Part shown: positions 9,770 to 13,500 of the stretch, in pieces
Position numbering within the stretch: the stretch's first letter is position 1
How the letters are laid out: the number at the start of each line of letters is the position of its first letter
The notes under the pieces: generated by a model
What the model was told of the DNA's origin: nothing
What the model saw: only the letters and a program-made list of their open reading frames with translations
The model's database searches: none
Position numbers and translations under genes: made by a program
Assembly (NCBI GenBank): GCA_009760855.2
Contig: WPIO01000070.1
Span: 1,191,501 to 1,205,000, forward strand
DNA length: 13,500 bases
Source of the DNA: Cristatella mucedo
Taxonomy: Eukaryota > Bryozoa > Phylactolaemata > Cristatellidae
Direction: 5' to 3'

Positions 9770-12461
9770 GCACTTGATAAAGCGCCCTCAGAGAGCTCAA
9801 TCTCTTTCTAGGCGCTCTACATTTGCTGTAAAGGGAAACGCGATTATATGGTGAGTAATATCACATCATTCTGGCTTCATTTGCTTCCTATCAAGCATGG
9901 AATCAGTATCAAGATTCTCTCTACGGCTTGCAGCTCGTTTTAATTGCTTGCATCAGCCACCTTTTCGTATGCTCCCAAAGCCTGGAACTCCCTCCCGACT
10001 TGCGTGAGAACATCCCCAGACTTGACTATATTTAAAAAGAACTTAAAAACACACTTGTTTAGGACAGGATTTAGTTGGTCCCTGTGATTCGTCCTTAATG
10101 TGCTTGTGCGTGCTGACACTGTGCATACTGCCACTAACCACACTTGCATGGTGGCCCTGTGCATGTCACCACTAACCGTGTTATTCGTGTTGTTTATCAA
10201 GCATGAAATTACTCACCATTCAATTGCATTTCCCTTTGCATCAAATGTAAAGCGCCTAGAAAGAGATTGAGTTCTCTTGAGGGCGCTTTTTCAAGTGTAT
10301 TATTATTATTTTTATTATTATTATTAGTGAAGACTAGCCAGCCGCCCAAGTAATGGGTCAAATCTTGGTCTTGAAAAATAGCGCGAAGAGACCCCAGATG
10401 TTAACTCTGTCTGAAGGCGCGTACAGCGATCATGCAGCGAAACTCTCTAGCTTTACAGGAATGAATGAAATAATAATAAGGAAATATAAAATAAAATAAT
10501 AAAATAATAATAAGGATAACAGTAATAAGGTCAATTGTACAGCCTCCTGAGAGAGCTTTCTCTCTATCTAGTCCTCTTTAAAAATACCTGCAAGAGAATC
10601 AGTACCCAATGGTTATCAATACGTAATTAAAAATTATAACCACATCACAAAGAGACAGTAGGCAATCTGGTGCGCGACATTAAATTTGCGGCAAACAAGA
10701 CGATATTATTGCCACAAAATCCCTGTCACCGGGCAAACGGGATTCGCACATTGTCAAGACTGAGGTATATGCCTCCTGGCATACGAATAAAGTAATAGAA
10801 ATTAACTGTAACTAGTTATTGAACTCATATTTTTTTAATCATTGGAATTATATATTTATGAATTGTATATGTGCGTGTGATTATATGTAATTGTACTAGT
10901 GCAAAGTACTTTTAGTACAATTAGAGCAATTGTATCGGGCAATACTCACGATGACTTTCCACATCCGGTAGGTCCCATGATCGCATTCATAGTTCCGGGC
11001 AAAAAGATCCCACTAAAGAAGTAAAAAAAAATATATATTTAAGAGCACAATGAACAAATGCCATACCATCACAGCCGCATAAATACTTTATGCAAAAGAA
11101 GAACCTGCGCCCCTAGCACCGAATACCTATACCATACCTGGACATACCTGGAGATACCTGAACATGCCTCGGCCATCATGTCTGGGCCAGGTACATTGCA
11201 CAGTGGCTATGGATCGGCCACCTAACAACGCGGCTACGTAGCCAAGGCGCATGCGCAGTGCGGCTTTAGGTCAGCCAACCCTAAAGTCTAGCCAGGACGC
11301 ATGCACAGTGGCTTAGGGCACTCGGTTTGAGCAGCCAGCATTCGCACAATAGAGAAAGCAGATACAAGAATTCTAGTCACGGGTGAGAGGTGGTAAAATA
11401 GTTCAGCATTCTTTCGTCGGGCCTACACTGACCATGCACCAAAGATAGAACTCGGAATGCAAATTTCAATCTAAAAATATATAAAGCGGCTCCATTATCG
11501 ACTGTTTTCTTTGTGAGGTTGATCTACTAAATTGTTGCTGTGAAATTTTTGTAATCGAAGCCTTTTCTACTTGCGAATACGTAGCAACGTGCAAAAATTT
11601 TTTCGATTAAAATTCGAACGTGCTCTTCCAAAACTTCCAGACATGTTTTGATAGCCTGGTAATTTGAATGCTTCATGCCGAAAGACCGAGGGTCGCATGT
11701 TATTGAAAAGGAACCAGACAAATGTTGCTTTGCAAGGGAGCGATCCCGCCACCCCTGGCTGTCTTGTCTAGCACCCTAACGGTTAAGCTATGGAAACTAT
11801 TGCTCCACCACCCACCAGGAAGAGCTTGAAGCCTTGACGTCATATGACCACGCGATCAAGTTGTCGGGATATGCTCATGTGCATGTTTCTAGTACCAATC
11901 TGGTGCCTGACTGCAACCACTAAGGCTGCGTTGCGGTTTAACAACTGACTAGGAACGACATGATGATTCAAACCAGGCACTTCTCTGTCCAGAATCAATA
12001 TAAAATAAAAGCAAATATAAGGAAACCCGCCTTCAATTTCTAAGGCGCTATCTGAGACCGACGATCTTCTTCTTGGCAGCTTCTTGATTAGGAAACGGTC
12101 TGATGACAGTGTTCCTCTGAGTAAAGTAATAGTGCGAGTTTAGCACGTATCCTCAGTGCTATTACCCTGCCAAAAATTTTATGTGCGAGACAATGTGGCT
12201 GTTAGCCTCCTAGATCAGGTCTGCTGGCTTCAGTTCTCTGCCAGCTGATCGGACTGACAGGGTGCATGAAGTCCTGCTACAGTACGATGCCCTGAAGCAA
12301 ACTTTCGAGATGGAAGATAAATAGACAACCTCGAAGCAATAATTGACTTACCTGACTCCGTTTAAAATGACTTTTGGTGCTGTCTTGCAGCAGCCGCTTT
12401 TGACATTGACTTCATACCTGATGTCATGGAAAGATATGGTTGAACCTTGACCAGCGGCCAT
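862..12461 (-). CDS. ABCG2: ABCG2-like ABC half-transporter, N-terminal part, four exons (12461-12352, 11012-10950, 7765-7651, 1014-862)
   Basis: Seen: four minus-strand blocks with GT-AG borders join in frame (110+63+115+153 nt = 147 codons). In order the product has a short N-terminus (8 residues), a strand reading ISFHDIRYEV, Walker A GPTGCGKS at residues 50-57, a segment reading LLDILAGRKDSTGLSG, the Q-loop glutamine at residue 96 followed by DD, then GTLTVRENL and KELGLEKCADTK. Known: ABCG proteins have an N-terminal ATP-binding domain and C-terminal membrane domain, and work as dimers exporting lipids, drugs or pigment precursors. The Walker A to Q-loop spacing (46 residues) equals that of human ABCG2 as I recall it. 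Inferred: signature, Walker B and membrane exons lie left of position 1. The N-terminus before the first conserved strand is much shorter than in vertebrates. No internal stop or frameshift is seen, so the gene looks functional. Orthology to ABCG2 rather than another invertebrate ABCG member is likely but untested. Confidence 0.88.
1087..1130 (-). mobile_element. LINE 3' tail, detached block of the split minus-strand copy
   Basis: An (AAT)n start is followed by a diverged GCGCCC..GAGAAC, the reverse complement of the LINE 3' end. The missing continuation (CTCTTCCTGGGCAC and onward) resumes at 1836, after the plus-strand copy 1131-1835. The two pieces are therefore one element split by that insertion. 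Confidence 0.6.
1131..1835 (+). mobile_element. 5'-truncated CR1/L2-type LINE, 3' part
   Basis: The element contains the C-terminal coding end (from about 1132, stop TGA at 1597-1599), the 3' UTR, the GCGCC-type hairpin and a (TTA)n tail ending near 1835. The protein segment reads SRLDFCNSLLAGLPACAIRRLQ and ends FRTAFSGSL. This is the domain after the RT fingers and palm in CR1/L2 LINEs and has no catalytic residues. Its frame is intact over about 155 codons, so it is a fairly young copy. It lies inside the 3' end of an older minus-strand copy. AACC at both edges (about 1129 and 1834) may be a short target duplication. Confidence 0.85.
1836..2258 (-). mobile_element. Old minus-strand LINE copy, 3' UTR and C-terminal coding block
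   Basis: The reverse complement follows the LINE from its 3' hairpin side (CTTTGCAGCAAATTT) through the 3' UTR into the C-terminal coding part, for example the segment around FGDRAFSS and RFSESN. Many substitutions and indels break the frame. It stops at about 2258 within the coding segment for PAYLSD and resumes at about 2955. Confidence 0.8.
2287..2705 (+). mobile_element. Fragment of a different L2-like LINE, C-terminal coding part, decayed
   Basis: The order of motifs is that of an L2-type C-terminus in shifting frames: SRLDYFNSLLAGVPEK (about 2298-2345), then LQAMSMAARRV after a frameshift, then DQRMQSKV followed by LTHKA (from about 2460), then AGPRLWNSHP (about 2653-2685). The wording differs from the main family (AGPRLWN against YAPKAWN), so it is a separate lineage. 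It is inserted in the minus-strand LINE copy. The long open frame 2445-2882 is partly this relic and is not a host gene. Confidence 0.65.
2706..2954. other. Unassigned remainder of the insertion in the minus-strand LINE
   Basis: I recognise nothing here. It lies between the L2-like fragment and the point where the interrupted minus-strand LINE resumes, so it may be the 3' UTR of the L2-like element. Confidence 0.4.
2955..3835 (-). mobile_element. Old minus-strand LINE copy, reverse-transcriptase block
   Basis: This continues the copy at 1836-2258. On the minus strand it runs from AFDTIDH-like coding (about 3770) through VLFTVYTLPLADMIARHNLGFHF and KLNDDQTNLLVMGKP to SRLD-like coding near 3200. 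The catalytic YADD is altered (HEDN). About 100 bp covering WFRSYLSGRL to GVPQGS are deleted near 3680. Stops and frameshifts make it dead. Confidence 0.8.
3866..5123 (+). mobile_element. 5'-truncated CR1/L2-type LINE copy with intact partial ORF
   Basis: The copy starts abruptly within the RT at the sequence coding QSVDVNGQ and continues to a 3' UTR (4882-5123). The 3' UTR has tandem units of about 38 bp, the 34-nt hairpin at 5050-5083, and a (TTA)n tail. It is the cleanest copy. The flanks both contain CTAGCATGTG-like sequence (3847 on, and 5170 on), so it may have landed in an older repeated sequence. Confidence 0.9.
3868..4881 (+). CDS. LINE reverse transcriptase, C-terminal part (no start of its own)
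   Basis: There are 337 uninterrupted codons in the LINE frame, ending at TGA 4879-4881. The frame stays open into the 5' flank, but the upstream ATG (3853) is not part of the element. Visible RT motifs are GVPQGSVLGP at about 3922-3950, the catalytic FYADDTQLY (YADD at 4018-4029), and KLNDDKTNLL. The CR1/L2 C-terminal region follows, with SRLDFCNSLLTG, DLHWLPVKQRIDFKV and FKRNLKTYLFRTAF. The first catalytic aspartate motif (AFD) is lost by truncation, so this protein cannot be an active RT. Its function in the full element is target-primed reverse transcription. Confidence 0.85.
   Translation, partial: QSVDVNGQRSSEVPLKYGVPQGSVLGPVLFTVYTLPLADVIAKHNLGFHFYADDTQLYLCFDPSQPSSTSNSFNSLAACIDDIRTWMAANFLKLNDDKTNLLVMGKPSVIQKLERLTFKIGSASISPVASARNLGVIFQGDLSLDDHISSTVKSAYFQLHNIAKIRTCLDKDTTSKLVHSFVTSRLDFCNSLLTGLPACAIRRLQLVQNSAARLVCRERRSCHITPLLADLHWLPVKQRIDFKVLSLTFRSLHSMAPAYLSDILPHQAKHRTTRFSESNSLEIPRTNLKSFGDRAFSSYAPTAWNSLPTCIRTSPDLTTFKRNLKTYLFRTAFSGSL
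5124..5220. repeat. About three degenerate 33-bp units
   Basis: CCTAAGCCTGGCCCTAGCAT, CCTTAGCCTACCTCTAGCAT and ATAACCCATCTCTAGGGTGC begin three successive similar units. They resemble the GCATGCTGACCTTGTGCAT units in the LINE 3' UTR, and a similar stretch lies at 3846-3866 before the LINE. Confidence 0.5.
5221..6007. other. Intronic stretch without recognised gene
   Basis: No coding signal or known repeat is convincing here. A pyrimidine-rich tract lies at about 5695-5730. A loose direct repeat links 5192-5240 with 5371-5418. The short open frames read as random sequence. Confidence 0.5.
6008..7405 (+). pseudogene. LINE reverse transcriptase with one in-frame stop
   Basis: The frame is open from 5990 to 7405 except for TAG at 7004-7006, where other copies have CAG (IRRLQLVQ). 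It begins with ANYRPVSLLPFLS, then FQSGFRANHSIESALL, the first catalytic motif SAAFDTIDH (AFD at 6284-6292), WFRSYLSGRLQ, GVPQGS (6443-6460), FYADDTQLY (YADD at 6542-6553) and KLNDDKTNLL. The CR1/L2 C-terminus follows to TGA 7403-7405. All catalytic aspartates are present. An H in place of the usual D before LSAAFD is a further change (VLLHLSAAFD). The stop removes the last 133 codons, so the copy is inactive as it stands. Confidence 0.85.
6008..7637 (+). mobile_element. Longest CR1/L2-type LINE copy, 5'-truncated
   Basis: It runs from the RT N-terminal part to the (ATT)n tail near 7637 and includes the full 3' UTR and hairpin. The endonuclease domain and ORF1 are absent. It lies in ABCG intron 3, antisense to the gene, and its tail ends about 13 nt from the exon at 7765-7651. 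The 5' boundary is uncertain within about 30 nt; an in-frame TGA lies at 5987-5989. Confidence 0.85.
7651..7765 (-). CDS. ABCG2: ABCG2-like exon ending at the Q-loop
   Basis: This 115-nt exon has its acceptor CACGCACAG before 7765. Its first base completes TC|G (serine), followed by 38 codons that read LLDILAGRKDSTGLSG and end in GYVQQ. It is bounded by the donor CAG|GTGACG, where +5 and +6 are not the usual GT. The final glutamine corresponds to the Q-loop residue, Q126 in human ABCG2. From memory the human Q126 stop variant is in exon 4 and Q141K in exon 5, which fits the same intron position. A LINE tail ends about 13 nt into the following intron. Confidence 0.9.
8206..8252. repeat. ATTCATTAACGT minisatellite
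   Basis: Four imperfect copies of ATTCATTAACGT (one with ACAATAACGT) stand in tandem. Confidence 0.75.
8254..8320 (+). mobile_element. Possible LINE C-terminal scrap
   Basis: One frame reads TTFKLNLKTEISFF, close to the LINE C-terminal TTFKRNLKTHLF motif, and GAGACCGTG nearby also matches the LINE. It is short and may be coincidence. Confidence 0.3.
9166..9309 (-). mobile_element. tRNA-derived SINE inside the old LINE
   Basis: On the minus strand there is a TGGCACACTAAG A-box region (9300-9289) and a near-perfect B-box GGTTCGAATCT (9248-9238). The B-box sits in a TTCGAAT loop closed by a 5-bp arm (GTGGG/CTTGC with wobble pairs), so it folds like a T-arm. CACGACCT before it links it with 600-715. 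Its end (GTCGCTATACAAA) resembles the tail of the SINE at 122-275 (GGCGCAATACAAA). CACTAGAA on both sides may be a target duplication. Confidence 0.7.
9385..9583. other. Unidentified insert in the old LINE
   Basis: LINE sequence stops near 9384 and resumes near 9584. The insert begins with a perfect 14-bp palindrome CCTGCTTAAGCAGG (9385-9398) and then a short direct repeat TTTGTCCATC. No coding capacity or known family is recognised. Confidence 0.5.
9740..9864 (-). mobile_element. LINE 3' tail, young, inserted in the old LINE
   Basis: (AAT)n followed by the reverse complement of the LINE 3' end (GCACTTGATAAAGCGCCC) and part of its 3' UTR, nearly identical to the young copies. It ends near GTGAGTAATATCAC. 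It is an extremely 5'-truncated insertion. Confidence 0.85.
9964..10326 (+). mobile_element. 5'-truncated young LINE copy, last 40 codons and 3' UTR
   Basis: It starts at TTCGTATGCTCCC (coding SYAPKAWNSLP) and keeps the frame to TGA 10085-10087. It then has a typical 3' UTR, the hairpin and an ATT-rich tail. It directly abuts the old LINE copy but is far less diverged, so it is a separate insertion. Confidence 0.85.
10468..10600 (-). mobile_element. Diverged minus-strand LINE or SINE 3' tail
   Basis: A long A/T-rich stretch (AATAAT, AAAATAAT units, 10468-10530) is followed by CAGCCTCCTGAGAGAGCTTT and CTCTATCTAGTCCTCTTT. These align with the reverse-complemented LINE 3' hairpin region with many changes. 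ACCCAATGGTTA shortly after (about 10604) also recurs in the copy at 1836-2258. Confidence 0.6.
10601..10887. other. Intron 2, part upstream of the hairpin
   Basis: AT-rich sequence. It contains a weak minus-strand B-box-like GTGCGAATCCC (about 10745) without a convincing A-box. Nothing else is supported. Confidence 0.4.
10888..10923. repeat. Perfect 11-bp inverted repeat with 14-nt loop
   Basis: TAATTGTACTA (10888-10898) and TAGTACAATTA (10913-10923) are exact reverse complements. In the ABCG pre-mRNA the hairpin would form 26 nt after the exon end at 10950. Confidence 0.8.
10950..11012 (-). CDS. ABCG2: ABCG2-like exon with Walker A
   Basis: This is a 63-nt exon between a pyrimidine-rich acceptor (TTTACTTCTTTAG) and a donor GTGAGT. 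Its first base completes the AG|T serine codon left by the previous exon. The next 20 codons end in GPTGCGKS, the P-loop that binds ATP phosphates, and it leaves TC for the next exon. The run LPGTMNAIMGPTGCGKS is diagnostic for the ABCG subfamily. Confidence 0.9.
11121..11170. repeat. Decamer tandem repeat
   Basis: Consecutive 10-bp units ACCATACCTG, GACATACCTG, GAGATACCTG and AACATGCCTC are preceded by the less exact GAATACCTAT. Confidence 0.75.
11186..11335. repeat. Three-copy minisatellite, period about 50-55 bp, with GCGCATGCGC palindrome
   Basis: Units starting at 11186, 11241 and 11291 share GCCAGG, then CAT, then GCACAGTGGCT. The second and third match at 17 of 20 positions in their core. 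The middle unit holds GCGCATGCGC (11247-11256), which fits the core of an NRF-1 site. The block is in ABCG intron 1 and is richer in GC than its surroundings. Confidence 0.65.
11336..11639. other. Intron 1, stretch without recognised feature
   Basis: AT-rich sequence without a repeat or coding signal that I can support. Confidence 0.4.
11640..11818 (-). mobile_element. Probable tRNA-derived SINE
   Basis: On the minus strand TAGCTTAACCGTTAGGGTG (11790-11772) is a good A-box region, and GGATCGCTCCC (11746-11736) is a B-box-like match 44 nt on. The head differs in sequence from the SINEs at 122-275 and 600-715/9166-9309. The tail end is not defined; 11640 is an estimate. Confidence 0.5.
11819..12351. 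other. Intron 1 next to the first coding exon
   Basis: No gene is seen. At 12028-12047 a hairpin CGCCTT/AAGGCG beside an A/T-rich stretch (11996-12020) recalls the 3' end of the LINE/SINE family on the minus strand, but similarity is too low to assign it. Confidence 0.35.
12352..12461 (-). CDS. ABCG2: ABCG2-like first coding exon
   Basis: It begins at ATG (12461-12459), which has A at -3 and G at +4, a strong Kozak context. An in-frame TGA lies about nine codons upstream. It encodes 36 residues plus two bases of codon 37 and ends CAG|GTAAGT, a near-ideal donor at 12351-12350. The conserved part starts at residue 9 (ISFHDIRYEV), matching the strand before Walker A in ABCG2. A possible acceptor (TTTTCATTTTAG, AG at 12480-12479) 18 nt before the ATG suggests an upstream non-coding exon, as in vertebrate ABCG2. 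Confidence 0.82.
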
Positions 12462-12478
12462 CTTGCCGCGACAATCCG

Positions 12479-13500
12479 CTAAAATGAAAATTCATTATAA
12501 CGCTGCAATCGCAAGAAGTAAGGCTTACATGCTGGCTTCATACACGTTAGCTAGACTGAAAAATCTAGCAAGACTTAAGCTACCCATGAGCAAAAGCGCA
12601 CCTTCGGCCATTCCCCGCGTAGCTTGTGAAGGCAACAGACACGCAACAGCACTACCATCATGAGTCAACTAGCTGACGCCTCATGGACGGACATGCTGGT
12701 GCCGTCACTCTATGAATGTCTGTCCTTGCTAGTGCGAACGCCTCCTTAGAATCACAGTTCAGTGCTTGCTTACGCATGTGGGCATCGCTCGCTCTCTCAT
12801 CGGACCTCTCACCATCGTGCATGCATAGCACGGGGAAGAACATGAATGATAGTATGCGAGCGTGCGTGTGCGCGTACTCAAGATGGCCCAATTTCCAGTA
12901 GCTCTCTACCCAACTACGCGAGGCAGTGGGCAAGTCATTGAGGCTCGGCACGGCGATTGACCTCTGCATGTTGGCTCGTTTGTCCCATGATATAAAGATC
13001 AAACGAGGCACCGGATATCCTCTGACGGGGCCGCTGGGTAATGGCTTGAATCGATCAATCAATCTTGTGGAAGGCCGTAACGGCGAAGTGGGTTTAACTA
13101 GAGACTTTTCTATAGTCTACCTAGAGCCTAAGCAGCTTTCTGTGCGAGTATGAAGCCAACACACTCCATCTTACGAAATAAAGAGAAATTGAGAAGCATA
13201 GCAGAGTCAGGAAGCGAGTAGCATAAATGTAGCAGAGAAGGAAATCTGGTAAGGATCTGCCAGCGTTAGCAGCAGGGAAGAAGGAGGTGCTACGAAATAA
13301 TTGCGAAAACGAGTTCCACTGCGCTGGGATTTGCAGAGCAGAAACTTTTGGTGCCAACGGTTTTTGTCAGAAGTGAAACTGCGCATCTGTTGTCCGCGGA
13401 AGACCTTACGCACAAGGAGACGATAAAAAAAAACTAAAAGTTAGCTAATTCGACAGTCTCATTTGTTTCGCAGCAAACGTGCCTATCCGATAAACAGTAG
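12479..13500. other. 5' flank of the ABCG gene: expected UTR and promoter, no gene recognised
   Basis: The minus-strand open frame 13062-12658 (134 codons) has no motif or family that I recognise. CpG dinucleotides and GCATGC-type words are frequent at 12700-12900. AAGATGGCCC on the plus strand at about 12882-12891 resembles a YY1-type site. None of this fixes a transcription start; an upstream non-coding exon is possible. Confidence 0.35.

Larger units (their letters stand above)
8960..9963 (+). mobile_element. Oldest LINE copy, broken by later insertions
   Basis: Blocks in order along the LINE: 8963-9020 (LRLNINKPSLL against LKLNDDKTNLL), to about 9165 (GVPFQSDLALEN), 9310-9384 (LEDQFSSEAKSDCLL), 9584-9739 (SRLDCCNFLASG, then FQNSTVRLVCGQS) and 9865-9963 (LHLLPIKHGISIKILS). 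Stops and frameshifts are frequent, so it is much older than the near-identical copies. Interrupting pieces are a SINE (9166-9309), an unknown insert (9385-9583) and a minus-strand LINE tail (9740-9864). Confidence 0.75.

Noticed and set aside
10345-10370. Plus-strand B-box-like GGTCAAATCTT after the LINE tail
   Set aside because: No A-box at a workable distance; may be half a SINE cut by the LINE insertion, but not supportable.
10700-10780. Minus-strand GTGCGAATCCC as a further SINE or tRNA
   Set aside because: Only one promoter box fits; the candidate A-box fails at key positions and there is no tRNA fold.
12658-13062. 134-codon minus-strand open frame upstream of the ABCG start
   Set aside because: No domain, motif or splice support; its composition looks like chance, and the region is better explained as 5' flank.
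1-13500. CRISPR array, operon, phage or prokaryotic defence system
   Set aside because: No regularly spaced identical repeats with spacers and no compact gene clusters; the content is that of an animal genome intron.

Overview
This is a eukaryotic, almost certainly invertebrate metazoan, window. The evidence is GT-AG introns, tRNA-derived SINE heads, several copies of a CR1/L2-type non-LTR retrotransposon (LINE) with (ATT)n tails, and small exons of an animal-type ABC transporter. I see no prokaryotic gene organisation. The species cannot be named from the sequence.

The host gene is on the minus strand and is easy to miss because its coding pieces are only 63 to 153 nt. Four exons (12461-12352, 11012-10950, 7765-7651, 1014-862) join in frame into 147 codons. 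They match the N-terminal nucleotide-binding domain of an ABCG2-like half-transporter, with a Walker A motif and a Q-loop glutamine. The gene starts at 12461 and runs off the left edge; the exon with the ABC signature should lie outside the window. Every intron has GT...AG ends, and splice phases agree at each junction.

Nearly everything else between 1 and 10,600 is mobile-element debris in the introns. One LINE family supplies plus-strand copies at 1131-1835, 3866-5123, about 6008-7637 and 9964-10326, plus an old broken copy at 8960-9963. It also supplies an older minus-strand copy split into three blocks (1087-1130, 1836-2258, 2955-3835). Isolated minus-strand tails lie at 9740-9864 and about 10468-10600. 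All copies are 5'-truncated and no endonuclease region is seen. The longest keeps most of the reverse transcriptase but has one in-frame stop. A different L2-like fragment (about 2287-2705) sits inside the split minus-strand copy. At least three tRNA-derived SINEs are visible on the minus strand; the one at 122-275 ends in the same 34-nt hairpin as the LINE, so it probably borrows the LINE's machinery.

Intron 1 (11013-12351) has few LINE remains but holds a decamer repeat and a minisatellite of roughly 50 bp period containing a GCGCATGCGC palindrome. The sequence upstream of the start codon (12479-13500) has no recognisable gene; it should hold the 5' UTR and promoter of the ABCG gene. The main points for a second look are the hidden ABCG gene, the SINE/LINE pair, the nested insertion history, and a LINE tail ending about 13 nt from a splice donor.
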